From contig NZ_CP087134.1 of assembly GCF_020911925.1 (NCBI RefSeq), positions 1,798,001 to 1,862,000 on the forward strand: 64,000 nucleotides of DNA, read 5' to 3'. A program made the position numbers and the translations under genes. Source of the stretch: Flavobacterium cupriresistens (GTDB lineage Bacteria > Bacteroidota > Bacteroidia > Flavobacteriales > Flavobacteriaceae). Of the stretch, positions 1 to 8,867 are shown piece by piece (within the stretch, counting starts at the first letter, position 1; each line of letters opens with the position of its first letter). Under the pieces are notes generated by a model that was not told the DNA's origin, ran no database searches, and was given only the letters and a program-made list of their open reading frames with translations.

Positions 1-39
1 AGAAAAAACGAAAAAAAATGAAAATTTTTGCCCAAAAAG

Positions 40-70
40 TTTGTGCAAACTAAATAAAGCTCTAAATTTG
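40..70 (+). promoter_or_regulatory. Promoter of first tRNA-Gln
   Basis: TTTG at 40-43, exactly 19 nt, then TAAATTTG at 63-70. This is a full match to the Bacteroidetes sigma-A consensus (TTTG, about 19 nt, TANNTTTG). The mature tRNA begins 21 nt after the -7 box. Confidence 0.8.
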
Positions 71-90
71 CACTCGCTTAACCGCACTGC

Positions 91-161
91 TGGTCTATGG
101 TGTAATGGTAACACAACTGTTTTTGGTGCAGTCTTTCAAGGTTCGAGTCCTTGTAGACCAA
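91..161 (+). tRNA. tRNA-Gln (anticodon TTG), copy 1
   Basis: Cloverleaf read by eye. The acceptor stem is TGGTCTA (91-97) with TAGACCA (154-160), followed by discriminator A161. The anticodon stem ACTGT/GCAGT encloses the 7-nt loop TTTTGGT (121-127), which gives anticodon TTG (123-125) for glutamine CAA codons. The T arm carries GGTTCGAGTCC. CCA is not encoded. It has its own promoter upstream and its own terminator downstream, so it is a single-gene transcription unit. A second identical copy lies 179 bp downstream. Confidence 0.96.
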
Positions 162-166
162 CATAA

Positions 167-193
167 AAGCCTCTCAATCGAGAGGCTTTTTTT
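167..193 (+). terminator. Terminator of tRNA-Gln copy 1
   Basis: Stem AAGCCTCTC/GAGAGGCTT (167-175 with 180-188), loop AATC, followed by a T-run to 193. A classical intrinsic terminator starting 6 nt after the tRNA. Confidence 0.9.
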
Positions 194-218
194 ATGGAAT
201 AAATTTTTTCAAAAAAAG

Positions 219-249
219 TTTGTGTAAACTAAAAAAAGTTTTAAATTTG
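219..249 (+). promoter_or_regulatory. Promoter of second tRNA-Gln
   Basis: TTTG at 219-222, 19 nt, then TAAATTTG at 242-249. Same spacing and nearly the same flanks as the promoter of the first copy, so the promoter was duplicated together with the tRNA. Confidence 0.8.
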
Positions 250-269
250 CACTCGCTTAACAGCACTGC

Positions 270-340
270 TGGTCTATGGTGTAATGGTAACACAACTGTT
301 TTTGGTGCAGTCTTTCAAGGTTCGAGTCCTTGTAGACCAA
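270..340 (+). tRNA. tRNA-Gln (anticodon TTG), copy 2
   Basis: The 71-nt sequence is identical to the copy at 91-161. Acceptor arms are at 270-276 and 333-339, discriminator is A340, and the anticodon is TTG. Its promoter (219-249) and terminator (347-374) are also near copies of those of the first gene. The pair is a tandem duplication of a whole transcription unit with a period of about 179 bp. Confidence 0.96.
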
Positions 341-346
341 CATAAG

Positions 347-374
347 AAGCCTCTCAATTTGAGAGGCTTTTTTT
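347..374 (+). terminator. Terminator of tRNA-Gln copy 2
   Basis: AAGCCTCTC paired with GAGAGGCTT around an AATTT loop, then a T-run. The stem matches the first tRNA terminator; only the loop differs (AATTT instead of AATC). Confidence 0.9.
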
Positions 375-667
375 ATGCAACAAAATTTCTTGAAATTTCA
401 AATCTCAAAATTCCAAATTCCAAATCTTTCTCAAATTCCAATTTTTGAAATTCCAAATTCCAAGTCTGGAATAGGGAGGGGATCTAGTCTGTTTTAAAAA
501 ACGCTCCGTTTGTACGATACACGCCCAGTTTGTTCTTTCGAGGAATGAGAAATCACAATAGGAATTCGGTATAGAAAAGCACTAGTTTTTGTCGGAGTGT
601 CAGTGTGATTTCTCTTTCCGAAAATAATATTGTACGGCAAAATTGTTTACTATTATTTTTATACGTC

Positions 668-700
668 AAAGCTGACAGGTTTTTAAAACCTGTCAGCTTT
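668..700. repeat. Palindromic repeat, copy 1
   Basis: AAAGCTGACAGG, a short AT spacer (TTTTTAAAA) and CCTGTCAGCTTT form a near-perfect palindrome. It is followed by AGTTTTTGAG. An almost identical unit, including the flank, occurs at 945-990. The structure could terminate transcription, but the nearest gene on either strand is hundreds of bases away. Confidence 0.7.
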
Positions 701-819
701 AGTTTTTGAGGTGTTTGGGTCGGTTTTAATGGAGAATTTAAAACTTATCGTTTTTATTCAAAAAAAAACGCTCAAGTGAGAAGCTTTTTAGTGTTGTGTT
801 TAAATTTAGTGGAAATCTT

Positions 820-849
820 GCAAAGCTGCAAAGCTGCAAAGCTGCAAAG
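820..849. repeat. 8-bp tandem repeat GCAAAGCT, 3.75 copies
   Basis: Units at 820-827, 828-835 and 836-843, plus a partial GCAAAG at 844-849, all perfect. Intergenic, so likely to vary in copy number by slippage. No known role. Confidence 0.85.
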
Positions 850-944
850 TTTAAAAAAGATTAGGTGTTTCGTTTGTTCTCTTGGTGCAGGAGACTCAAG
901 CGAAAGTGAATAGGAGAAGTAAATCGCAATAGAAATTTATGGAT

Positions 945-990
945 CAAAGCCGACAGGTTTTTAAAACCTGTCAGCTTTAGTTTTTTTGAG
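945..990. repeat. Palindromic repeat, copy 2, next to the usp stop codon
   Basis: Same element as 668-700 with one base change (CCGACAGG instead of CTGACAGG). It ends 5 nt from the stop codon of the minus-strand usp gene, so on that strand it probably serves as the transcription end. Hairpin arms are 946-957 and 966-977. Confidence 0.65.
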
Positions 991-994
991 CTGT

Positions 995-1819
995 TTAGAT
1001 TTTGAAAGTTATAACGGGTCTGACGGCGTGATTGACTAGTCCTTCGCTGATGCTTCCGTTGAAAAAATGAGCAAATCCGGTTCTTCCGTGTGTGCACATT
1101 GCAATAATATCTGCGTTTTTGGTGTTCGAAAAGTTTAAAATTCCTTTTTCGATATTGGTATCGTTGTAGATATTTGTGGAGTAATTGGTCATATTAAATT
1201 CGGCGATAAACTCGTTCATCGCTTTTTGAATAACATGAGTTGGTCTGAAGCTGTTTGGAGTGCAAATGGTAACTAAATGGATGGTTGAGTCAAAGAATTT
1301 GGTAAAATTTAAGAATTTTTCAAAAGGTTTTTTGGTTTCTTCAGAAAAATCAGAAGCAAAGACAATGTTTGCTGCATTAAAATTTGAAATGTCTTTTTTG
1401 ATGACTAAAACAGGGATTTCGGAATTGCGTACTACTTTTTCGGTGTTGGATCCTATTAGTAATTCTTCGACACCTGAAGAGCCGTGTGACCCCATTATGA
1501 TTAGGTCTATTTCGTGATCTTTGCTTACTTGTGTGATGCCGTGGATGGGTTTGTCCATTTTTACAATTTCGGTCACACTAACTCCGTCAAGGTAGGGTCT
1601 GTTGGAGATTTCATCGAGCATTTGATTTGCTTTTTTCATGAAGAGCATGGTTTCGGGAATGCTTGCGCCCCCTGTAATTGCGTCATTCATTTGATGCGGC
1701 AGCTCGAGCATGTGTAATACAATGATTTCCGAATTGTTTTTTTTGGCAATTTGTGCAGCGACTTTTAAAGCGTCTTCTGCATGTTCTGAGAAGTCGGTAG
1801 GTACTAAAATTCGTTTCAT
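995..1819 (-). CDS. Tandem-domain universal stress protein
   Basis: Cytoplasmic stress protein of 274 residues with two UspA domains in one chain. Domain 1 (about 1-141) has the complete ATP-binding motif GSHGSSG (110-116) followed after six residues by GS (123-124). Domain 2 (about 150-274) keeps the pattern as HGRTG (244-248) and GS (255-256). Family knowledge: such proteins bind nucleotide and help survival under starvation or low oxygen; the exact target is usually unknown. The ATG at 1819 begins MKRILVPTDFS, the typical Usp start. Monocistronic and divergent from rimP; its transcript probably ends in the palindromic repeat at 945-990. Confidence 0.93.
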   Translation of the reverse strand: MKRILVPTDFSEHAEDALKVAAQIAKKNNSEIIVLHMLELPHQMNDAITGGASIPETMLFMKKANQMLDEISNRPYLDGVSVTEIVKMDKPIHGITQVSKDHEIDLIIMGSHGSSGVEELLIGSNTEKVVRNSEIPVLVIKKDISNFNAANIVFASDFSEETKKPFEKFLNFTKFFDSTIHLVTICTPNSFRPTHVIQKAMNEFIAEFNMTNYSTNIYNDTNIEKGILNFSNTKNADIIAMCTHGRTGFAHFFNGSISEGLVNHAVRPVITFKI

Positions 1820-1904
1820 AGTTTTTTGGGTTAGATAGTAGGAATAATCTCTTGTGTTTTATGCTACATAAAGATAAGAAATATTTTTAGAGCAATCTAT
1901 TTAT

Positions 1905-1933
1905 TTTGATTTATAAAAAAAACACTATATTTG
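1905..1933 (+). promoter_or_regulatory. Candidate promoter of the rimP-nusA-infB operon
   Basis: TTTG (1905-1908), 17-nt spacer, then TATATTTG (1926-1933), an exact -7 match with a slightly short spacer. It places the RNA start near 1940, upstream of the leader hairpin at 1962-1987. Confidence 0.6.
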
Positions 1934-1961
1934 CACCGTTATTTATTAAAATCTAAATAAT

Positions 1962-1987
1962 GAGGGGACTAAGTGTCCCCTCTTTTT
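1962..1987 (+). promoter_or_regulatory. Terminator-like hairpin in the rimP leader
   Basis: A perfect 8-bp stem GAGGGGAC (1962-1969) / GTCCCCTC (1975-1982) with loop TAAGT is followed directly by five T (1983-1987). It lies between the promoter and the rimP ATG, which is 8 nt beyond the T-run. This has the form of an intrinsic terminator inside a 5' leader, so premature termination or antitermination is plausible. The first downstream genes include the termination factor nusA, which would make feedback sensible. Function is inferred. A similar arrangement precedes mscS (60484-60531). Confidence 0.6.
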
Positions 1988-1995
1988 ATAAAATT

Positions 1996-2460
1996 ATGAC
2001 ATTTAAAGAAAAAGTAAACACATTAATTTCAGAAGCTCTTCAGGAAAAGCCATCAATCTTTTTGATTGATTTGTCTATTTCGGATTCTTTCAAGGTTAGT
2101 GTAGGTTTAGACGGGGATAATGGAGTAGCGTTGCAGGATTGTATTGATGTTAGTCGTGCAATCGAGAATAATCTGGATCGTGAAGAACAGGATTTTTCTC
2201 TTGAAGTAGCATCGGTTGGTGTTGGATCACCCTTGAAAATGACAAGACAATACAAGAAAAATATTGGTAGAACGTTGATTGTTACTACAAATAATGAAAA
2301 AATTGAGGCAGAATTAGTGGAAGCTAACGATGTTTTTATAATTTTGTCTTGGGAAGCAAGAGAACCGAAAAAAGTAGGAAAAGGAAAAGAAACAGTTCAA
2401 AAAGAGCAACAAATACCTTATACAGAAATTAAAGAGGCAATTGTTACAGTAACATTTTAA
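1996..2460 (+). CDS. rimP: Ribosome maturation factor RimP
   Basis: Cytoplasmic 30S-subunit maturation factor, 154 residues, first gene of the conserved rimP-nusA-infB operon. The N-terminal part carries the family region around [12 protein letters not shown] and KKNIGR, which corresponds to the conserved motif before the Sm-like C-terminal domain. A longer in-frame start at 1960 exists, but it lies inside the terminator-like hairpin and would add a non-homologous [12 protein letters not shown], so ATG 1996 is preferred. The stop codon is 13 nt from nusA. Expected to be co-transcribed with nusA and infB from the promoter at 1905-1933. Confidence 0.92.
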   Translation: MTFKEKVNTLISEALQEKPSIFLIDLSISDSFKVSVGLDGDNGVALQDCIDVSRAIENNLDREEQDFSLEVASVGVGSPLKMTRQYKKNIGRTLIVTTNNEKIEAELVEANDVFIILSWEAREPKKVGKGKETVQKEQQIPYTEIKEAIVTVTF

Positions 2461-2473
2461 TTAAAGAATTCGC

Positions 2474-3727
2474 ATGGAAAATTTAGCATTAATCGATTCA
2501 TTCTCAGAGTTTAAAGATAATAAACTTATTGATCGTGTAACGCTTATGGCAATTTTAGAGGACGTGTTTAGAAATGCATTAAAGAAAAAATACGGTTCTG
2601 ATGATAACTTCGATATTATCATTAATCCTGACAAAGGAGATATGGAGATTTGGAGAAGAAGAGTAATCGTTGCTGATGAAGATCTGGACTTTGAGAACGA
2701 AGAAATTACCTTGACTGAAGCTAGAATGATCGAAGCGGATTTTGAAATTGGTGAAGAAGTTTCTGAAGAGGTTAAATTGATTGATTTAGGGAGAAGAGCT
2801 ATTTTGGCTTTGCGTCAAAACTTGATCTCTAAAATTCACGAACACGATAATACAAATCTTTATAAGCAATTTAAAGATATTATTGGCGATATTTACACCG
2901 CAGAAGTACATCACGTACGTCCAAGAGTTGTAATCTTGGTAGATGATGAAGGAAATGAGATTGTACTTCCGAAGGAAAAACAAATTCCATCTGACTTTTT
3001 CCGTAAAGGAGATAATGTTCGTGGAATTATTGAAAGCGTTGAATTAAAAGGAAATAAGCCTCAAATTATCATGTCAAGAACTTCTGAAAAGTTCTTGGAG
3101 AAATTATTTGAACAAGAAATTCCGGAAGTATTCGACGGTTTGATTACAGTTAAGAATGTAGTTCGTATTCCTGGTGAAAAAGCAAAAGTAGCGGTAGATT
3201 CTTATGATGACAGAATCGATCCTGTTGGAGCTTGTGTTGGTATGAAAGGATCTCGTATTCACGGAATTGTTCGTGAGTTAGGAAACGAAAATATTGACGT
3301 AATCAACTATACAAACAATATTCAATTGTTTATTACAAGAGCATTAAGCCCTGCAAAAGTTTCTTCTATCAAAATTGATGAAGAAAACAAAAGAGCTGAA
3401 GTTTTCTTGAAATTAGAAGAAGTTTCTAAAGCTATCGGTAGAGGTGGTCATAATATAAAATTAGCGGGTCAGTTGACAGGTTACGAATTGGATGTAATTC
3501 GTGAAGGAGACGTTGCAGGTGCAACAGCAGATGAAGATGATGTTGAATTAACAGAATTTTCAGATGAAATCGAAGGCTGGGTAATTGAAGAATTTGCTAA
3601 AATAGGTTTAGATACTGCAAAAAGTATTTTGAAACAAGAAGTAGAAGATTTAGTAAGAAGAACAGATCTTGAAGAGGAAACTATTCTTGATGTTATGAAA
3701 ATACTAAAAGAAGAGTTTGATAGCTAG
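2474..3727 (+). CDS. nusA: Transcription termination/antitermination factor NusA
   Basis: RNA-polymerase-associated factor controlling pausing, termination and antitermination; 417 residues. Domain order: N-terminal RNAP-binding domain (1-130), S1 domain (about 135-200), KH1 with the loop GMKG (256-259), KH2 with GRGG (322-325). A short acidic helical C-terminal tail (345-417) follows. It is shorter than the E. coli protein (about 495 residues), which has two acidic repeats; only one such helical segment can fit here, as is usual in Bacteroidetes. Middle gene of the rimP-nusA-infB operon, 48 nt upstream of infB. Confidence 0.97.
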   Translation: MENLALIDSFSEFKDNKLIDRVTLMAILEDVFRNALKKKYGSDDNFDIIINPDKGDMEIWRRRVIVADEDLDFENEEITLTEARMIEADFEIGEEVSEEVKLIDLGRRAILALRQNLISKIHEHDNTNLYKQFKDIIGDIYTAEVHHVRPRVVILVDDEGNEIVLPKEKQIPSDFFRKGDNVRGIIESVELKGNKPQIIMSRTSEKFLEKLFEQEIPEVFDGLITVKNVVRIPGEKAKVAVDSYDDRIDPVGACVGMKGSRIHGIVRELGNENIDVINYTNNIQLFITRALSPAKVSSIKIDEENKRAEVFLKLEEVSKAIGRGGHNIKLAGQLTGYELDVIREGDVAGATADEDDVELTEFSDEIEGWVIEEFAKIGLDTAKSILKQEVEDLVRRTDLEEETILDVMKILKEEFDS

Positions 3728-3775
3728 TTATCTGCTCTAACAACACAACGAAAAAGGTAATAATAAAAAGGTTAT

Positions 3776-6685
3776 ATGTCTGAAGAGAGAGTAATAAGAA
3801 TAAACAAGGTTTTAAGGGAATTAAATATTTCGTTAGAAAGAGCTGTTGATTATCTAAAAGATAAGGGAATTGCTATTGACGCAAATCCGAATGCAAAAAT
3901 TTCTGATAGCGAATTTAATATCCTACAAAGCCAATTTGCGGGCGATAAGGGGAATAAGGAAGCTTCTAAAGAGGTAGGAGAAGAGAAGAGAAAAGAGAAA
4001 GAAGCATTACGTGTAGAGCGTGAGAAAGAAATTGAAGACAAACGCAGACAAGACGAAGAGCGTCAAAAACAACAAGAGATCATTAAAGCGAGAGCTGTTG
4101 TGACAGGACCTGTTCAAGTGGGTAAAATTGATTTGAATCCAAAAAAACCTGAGAAACCTGCAATTGTTTCTGCTCCTTCAGAGGAACCAGTGAAAGCTGA
4201 AGAACCTAAAGTTGTTGTTGCTACTCCATCTCAAGAGGAAAAACCTGTTCAGAAAGAAAAAGAAATAGTACAGCCTGAGCCATTAGTAGTGGCTCCTCCT
4301 GTAGTTTCTGAGAACAAAGTTGAAAAACCTATTATTACAGAGAAAAAAGAAGTGAAAGAAGTGAAAGTGGAAGCTCCGAAAGTAGCTCAGGAACCGATTA
4401 TATCAACGGATCCTTCAACTGCAGAAGAGACAATCACTACTCAATATCAAAAGTTATCAGGAACGACACTTACAGGTCAGACAATTGATTTATCTCAATT
4501 TAACAAACCTAAGAAGAAGAAAGAAGATCCGAAAATAACGCCTAATAAACCGGGAGCTCCGGGTGCAGGAAATAACGCTAACAAAAATAAGCGTAAAAGA
4601 ATTGCACCTAAGCCAGGTACACCGGGAGCACCAAAACCTGCAACAGGTAATGCACCAGGAACACCAAATCCTAATAAAATTACACCAAATACTGGTGGAG
4701 GAGGTTTTAATGCTAACAGAAGTGCTAGACCTGGTTTCGTAAAAGGAAACCGTCCTGCAATTGTAGCTAAAGTAGAGCCTACTGAAGAGGAAGTAAAAAA
4801 CCAAATTAGAGAGACTCTTGAAAAACTTCAAGGGAAAGGTGGAAAATCGAAAGCTGCTAAATACAGAAGAGATAAAAGAGAAACGCACCGTCAGAAATCT
4901 GATGATGAGCAAAGAGCTATCGACGAAGGAAGTAAAACGATTAAAGTTACAGAATTCGTTACAGTAGGTGAAATTGCAATCATGATGGATGTGCCGATTA
5001 CCAAAGTAATTGGAACTTGTATGTCACTTGGAATCATGGTTACCATGAACCAACGTTTGGATGCTGAAACATTAACTATTGTGGCTGATGAATTCGGTTA
5101 CGAAGTTGAGTTTATCACAGTTGATATCGAAGAGGCTATAGAAGTTGTTGAAGATAAAGAAGAAGATTTAGTTACAAGAGCGCCGATTGTTACAGTAATG
5201 GGTCACGTCGATCACGGTAAAACCTCTTTACTGGATTATATCCGTAAAGAAAATGTTATCGCTGGTGAGTCGGGAGGTATTACACAGCACATTGGAGCTT
5301 ATGGAGTAACTCTTGATAATGGTCAGAAAATCGCATTCTTAGATACACCGGGTCACGAGGCGTTTACCGCGATGCGTGCACGTGGAGCTCAAGTTACCGA
5401 TATCGCGATTATCGTAGTGGCGGCAGATGATGATATCATGCCACAAACAAAAGAAGCAATTTCTCACGCACAAGCTGCGGGAGTACCAATTATATTTGCA
5501 ATCAATAAAATTGATAAACCAAATGCGAACGTTGAGAAGATCAAGGAACGTTTGGCTAGTATGAATTTACTTGTTGAAGACTGGGGTGGAAAAATTCAAT
5601 CACATGATATTTCTGCAAAAGTAGGAACAGGAGTAAAAGAACTATTAGAAAAAGTTTTATTAGAAGCAGAAATTTTAGATTTAAAATCTAATCCTAACAA
5701 AGCAGCGCAGGGAACTGTAGTAGAAGCTTTCTTAGATAAAGGAAAAGGATACGTTTCTACCATTTTAGTTCAACACGGAACTTTAAAAGTAGGAGATTAT
5801 ATGTTGGCTGGTAAACACCACGGTAAGATTAAAGCAATGCATGATGAAAGAGGACATATTGTTTTACAAGCAGGTCCTTCAACTCCGGTTTCTGTTTTAG
5901 GTTTAGATGGTGCGGCTACTGCCGGTGATAAATTCAACGTTTTTGAAGACGAAAAAGAAGCAAAACAAATTGCCTCTAAACGTTCTCAATTAATGCGTGA
6001 ACAATCGGTACGTACACAACGTCATATTACTCTTGATGAGATTGGTCGTCGTATTGCTCTTGGTCAGTTTAAAGAATTGAACGTAATCCTTAAAGGAGAC
6101 GTTGATGGATCTGTTGAAGCATTATCAGATTCGTTCTCTAAACTTTCTACAGAAGAAATTCAAATTAACATTATTCATAAAGGTGTTGGAGCAATTACAG
6201 AGACTGACGTTATGTTGGCTTCTGCTTCTGATGCGATCATTATTGGATTTAACGTTCGTCCTGCTGGAAATGCGAGACAACTTGCAGATAAAGAAGAAAT
6301 CGATATCCGTTACTACTCTATTATCTACGCTGCTATCGATGACTTGAAAGATGCGATGGAAGGAATGTTAGCTCCTGAGATGAAAGAAGAGATTTTAGGA
6401 ACTGCAGAAATCCGTGAGATTTTCAAAATTTCTAAAGTTGGTTCTATTGCAGGATGTATGGTGATGGATGGTAAGATCATGAGAACTTCTAAAATTAGAG
6501 TTATCAGAGAAGGTGTAGTAGTGCATACAGGTGAACTTGTAGCATTGAAACGTTTCAAAGATGATGTAAGAGAAGTTTCTAAAGGTTACGATTGTGGTAT
6601 CCAGATTAAAGGATACAATGATATCGAAGAAAGAGATGTTATTGAAGCTTACCATGAGGTAGCAATCAAAAAGAAATTGAAATAA
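3776..6685 (+). CDS. infB: Translation initiation factor IF-2
   Basis: GTPase that delivers initiator tRNA to the 30S subunit and promotes 70S assembly; 969 residues. An N-terminal IF2_N module (1-52) is followed by a long low-complexity Lys/Glu/Pro-rich linker (about 55-385) and a second IF2_N-like module (about 387-440). The GTPase domain has G1 GHVDHGKT (476-483), DTPGH and NKID. EF-Tu-like domain II, IF-2 domain III and the C-terminal fMet-tRNA-binding domain follow. The variable linker is normal for the family. Last gene of its operon; a strong terminator follows at 6706-6736. Confidence 0.98.
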   Translation: MSEERVIRINKVLRELNISLERAVDYLKDKGIAIDANPNAKISDSEFNILQSQFAGDKGNKEASKEVGEEKRKEKEALRVEREKEIEDKRRQDEERQKQQEIIKARAVVTGPVQVGKIDLNPKKPEKPAIVSAPSEEPVKAEEPKVVVATPSQEEKPVQKEKEIVQPEPLVVAPPVVSENKVEKPIITEKKEVKEVKVEAPKVAQEPIISTDPSTAEETITTQYQKLSGTTLTGQTIDLSQFNKPKKKKEDPKITPNKPGAPGAGNNANKNKRKRIAPKPGTPGAPKPATGNAPGTPNPNKITPNTGGGGFNANRSARPGFVKGNRPAIVAKVEPTEEEVKNQIRETLEKLQGKGGKSKAAKYRRDKRETHRQKSDDEQRAIDEGSKTIKVTEFVTVGEIAIMMDVPITKVIGTCMSLGIMVTMNQRLDAETLTIVADEFGYEVEFITVDIEEAIEVVEDKEEDLVTRAPIVTVMGHVDHGKTSLLDYIRKENVIAGESGGITQHIGAYGVTLDNGQKIAFLDTPGHEAFTAMRARGAQVTDIAIIVVAADDDIMPQTKEAISHAQAAGVPIIFAINKIDKPNANVEKIKERLASMNLLVEDWGGKIQSHDISAKVGTGVKELLEKVLLEAEILDLKSNPNKAAQGTVVEAFLDKGKGYVSTILVQHGTLKVGDYMLAGKHHGKIKAMHDERGHIVLQAGPSTPVSVLGLDGAATAGDKFNVFEDEKEAKQIASKRSQLMREQSVRTQRHITLDEIGRRIALGQFKELNVILKGDVDGSVEALSDSFSKLSTEEIQINIIHKGVGAITETDVMLASASDAIIIGFNVRPAGNARQLADKEEIDIRYYSIIYAAIDDLKDAMEGMLAPEMKEEILGTAEIREIFKISKVGSIAGCMVMDGKIMRTSKIRVIREGVVVHTGELVALKRFKDDVREVSKGYDCGIQIKGYNDIEERDVIEAYHEVAIKKKLK

Positions 6686-6705
6686 AATTCAATACTTATA
6701 GTTTA

Positions 6706-6736
6706 AGGTCCCAACTTTTGTTGGGACTTTTTTTTT
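6706..6736 (+). terminator. Terminator of the rimP-nusA-infB operon
   Basis: Stem GTCCCAAC/GTTGGGAC (6708-6715 with 6720-6727), loop TTTT, then nine T (6728-6736). A strong intrinsic terminator starting 21 nt after the infB stop. Confidence 0.92.
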
Positions 6737-6841
6737 GGCGTTTACCGAAGAGAAATCCGGTTTTTGAAGTTGGTTTTTACTTAAAATAATACTTGCCTTA
6801 TGTCAGATTTTAGTGTTATTTTTAACTAAAATTATTTAACT

Positions 6842-7351
6842 ATGAAACCATTACTATATTCAGTACTACTTTCTTTGTGTCTTTCCAGCTTGTGCTTTTC
6901 GCAGGAAGCTGTAGAAAAAAAAGCTCCACCGGCAGGCAATGCTTTAGTTGGGGATTATTATGGAGCTAATGTTTCTAAAGTGTCTGAGGGCAAAGCTATC
7001 TCGGTTGAGAAACTCGAAAGCGGATTAAAGAATACGAAAAAGGTTGAAAATGTTGCTGTGAAAGGGTTGGTGACTGATGTCTGCGAAAAAAGAGGATGTT
7101 GGTTGACCATTAAAACAGAAGACGGCTCTCCCTTTTTTGTAAAAATGAAAGAGTATGCTTTTTTTGTGCCAACCAGTCTGAAAGGTAAAAATGTTGTTTT
7201 AGAAGGTGTTGCTGAGAAGAAAATAACCTCGGTGGAAGAACTGAAACATTATGCAAAAGATGCTAAAAAAGCACAATCGGAAATAGATGCTATTACGGCT
7301 CCAAAAGAGGAAATTCGTTTTTTGGCTGATGGAATTAGGGTAGTCAACTAA
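6842..7351 (+). CDS. DUF4920 secreted protein
   Basis: Exported protein of 169 residues with a Sec signal peptide (about 1-20, ending CFSQ; the cysteines at 13 and 18 do not form a convincing lipobox). The mature part has the DUF4920 signature CEKRGCW (Cys81, Cys86), then a small beta-rich domain ending ...IRFLADGIRVVN. The family is widespread in Bacteroidetes and of unknown function; the conserved Cys pair suggests metal or redox chemistry, which is inference. It is a single-gene unit between two terminators. Confidence 0.85.
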   Translation: MKPLLYSVLLSLCLSSLCFSQEAVEKKAPPAGNALVGDYYGANVSKVSEGKAISVEKLESGLKNTKKVENVAVKGLVTDVCEKRGCWLTIKTEDGSPFFVKMKEYAFFVPTSLKGKNVVLEGVAEKKITSVEELKHYAKDAKKAQSEIDAITAPKEEIRFLADGIRVVN

Positions 7352-7387
7352 TTTTGTTTTTTGGTTTGAAAGGATCCTTTATATTTT

Positions 7388-7417
7388 AAAGTCTCAATGA
7401 AAATTGAGACTTTTTTT
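7388..7417 (+). terminator. Terminator after the DUF4920 gene
   Basis: AAAGTCTCAAT (7388-7398) pairs with ATTGAGACTTT (7403-7413) around a GAAA loop, and the T-run reaches 7417. Confidence 0.92.
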
Positions 7418-7422
7418 GTTTA

Positions 7423-8315
7423 ATGATGTATGATGATTGTGTTGATTTTGCCGATTTTGCCGATTTTGTGATACATATAATTTTTTTGTCCCTCGTTTAT
7501 ATATTGATTATCAGAAAATACTTATTGTGTAGTAATTTGAAAATTGATCGGATATTATTAGAGCAAATTGATTTAACGAATACAACTACTAAATTAAACA
7601 TTGCCAATGTCACTACGAATCTGGAAGGTGAGATGCTGAGTGGTTTTAAAATTGATGAAGGGACTGTTTCCGGGGTTTATGATCTGGAGCAGGCTGGTGT
7701 AACGGATTCTATACCGTTAAGGAAGGTTATCATATCTGGTCGTAGCAGATCTGTTCTGCTTCTTGGAAATGATCCATGCTTAAGGATGAGTTATCAATTT
7801 ATAAGATCACAGAATAATAGTTCGACCATGGAGCAAGGATTGACAAGTCCTGATGTTCCCGGACATGCATTAGCTGGTTTCTATAACGAAACGAGAGGTA
7901 TTAGAGCAGTGTTTGGTGTTTCTTTATTTCTAATGCTACGGAGTTGTCTTGGGTAAAAAACAATGCAACAGGAGTCAATTCACACCCATTTGACAATAGT
8001 TTGTATACGAAATGTAATTTATCCAATAATGATAGAAATATGGGGTAAAAGATATTCTTTGAACCAAGGAAACATGCTGAAATTACTGAAGCTGTAAGTT
8101 TAGTAGATGCTGCTTTACAAACTTTATGGTCTTAGTGAAGGATATGAATTAGAGAATCAGTTTTGCCAAGATATGGCTTGGGGTGGTCTTGAAGAAACGG
8201 CAGTCTGCCTGAAGTGGAAAGAAAAAGAATTTCCGATACCGTTAACATCGGGTTACATGGTATAGATATGAAAGGAAAGTCAAAAGCCGAAAAGGGTAAA
8301 AAGGCAGCTTGTTGA
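7423..8315 (+). pseudogene. Decayed gene of unknown function (multiple frameshifts)
   Basis: The first open frame (7423-7956) begins with low-complexity codons (three GATTTTG words at 7444-7469) and looks gene-like only from about 7540. At about 7930 the protein-like reading moves to another frame (...SWVKNNATGVNSHPF...), reaches an in-frame stop at 8046-8048, and continues with KIFFEPRKHAEITEAVSLV. It shifts again near 8127 (GLSEGYELENQFCQDMAWGG) and once more near 8205, before ending ...KGKSKAEKGKKAAC and TGA 8313-8315. That is at least three frameshifts and one nonsense codon, so no full-length product is possible. I do not recognise the family. It lies just upstream of a decayed lipoprotein gene and an insertion sequence. 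Confidence 0.65.
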
Positions 8316-8326
8316 TTATTTTTATT

Positions 8327-8820
8327 ATGAAGAAATGTAAAACTATTTTAGGTTGCTTATTTTGGTTCTGGTTGGATGTTCTTCTTCAAAAAAGAAACTA
8401 TGTCGACCAATAACAAAGGTGCTTATACTGTGACTAAAGGTTTATTCGAAAGTAAAGCAGAAACCGTTGATACTTTGCTGAAAGAAGGAAAAAGTGTTAC
8501 AATCCTTGGGCATATTTTTGATCTAAGAACAGGTAAATCACTAAGTAATGCGCAGATGACAGATGGTTGTTTTGAATTTTACATAACAGATGTAAGGGGA
8601 ATACTCTTACAATGCCCGAAATCCGCCAAAGAATTCTTTTAATATGGAAGCAGTTATTTTTCCTTATTCATCAGTAGAGGCAGATTACATCGATATGTAT
8701 AATAAAAAGGAAGCTATCATAGATTTTTATTTAATAATGGATTTAAGACCTCTATTTGATTGTGTGCCGAAAGGAGTGATGCATGATCGAATGCAAGACG
8801 AGCTTAATAATTTGAAATAA
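8327..8820 (+). pseudogene. Decayed lipoprotein gene, regulatory-domain-like
   Basis: Starts MKKCKTIL at 8327. After a 1-base frame change it reads LILVLVGCSSSKKK, a clear lipoprotein signal with lipobox Cys. The reading then changes frame again into an open stretch (8400-8642) containing VTILGHIFDLRTGKSLSNA. That resembles the carboxypeptidase regulatory-like beta-sandwich of Bacteroidetes surface proteins. A final 58-codon piece (8644-8820) follows a stop. The three pieces together give one small lipoprotein broken by at least two frameshifts and a stop. The open frame of 88 codons starting at 8376 is only one fragment. Confidence 0.6.
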
Positions 8821-8867
8821 AAGAGACTATTCTGCAGTCTATAAGATCCGTTTTTGATTATAAAGAA

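Larger units (their letters stand above)
375..944. other. Intergenic region with several short repeats, no gene
   Basis: No credible coding sequence; the short open frames here are composition artefacts. It holds a run of AAATTCCAA-type words (about 391-470), recurring at 29020-29056. It also holds a degenerate inverted pair GAGAAATCACA / TGTGATTTCTC (about 535-645) resembling the repeat family at 29203-29410. A 31-bp palindromic element lies at 668-700, and three and a half copies of an 8-bp unit at 820-849. Confidence 0.6.

Noticed and set aside
820..849. Iteron-type replication or protein-binding site
   Set aside because: Only 3.75 perfect 8-bp units, no nearby initiator gene; slippage repeat is the simpler reading.
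861..1097. Minus-strand 78-codon gene upstream of the palindrome
   Set aside because: Overlaps the usp 3' end and a palindromic repeat; no start context or homology features.
1960..1995. Extended N-terminus of RimP
   Set aside because: The extra 12 codons lie inside the leader hairpin and do not look like RimP.
7423..7956. 177-codon frame as an intact gene
   Set aside because: Starts in low-complexity DNA and the protein-like sequence continues in other frames beyond its stop; treated as a pseudogene fragment.
8376..8642. 88-codon frame as an intact small gene
   Set aside because: The upstream lipobox is in another frame and related sequence continues after the stop; a fragment of a broken lipoprotein gene.
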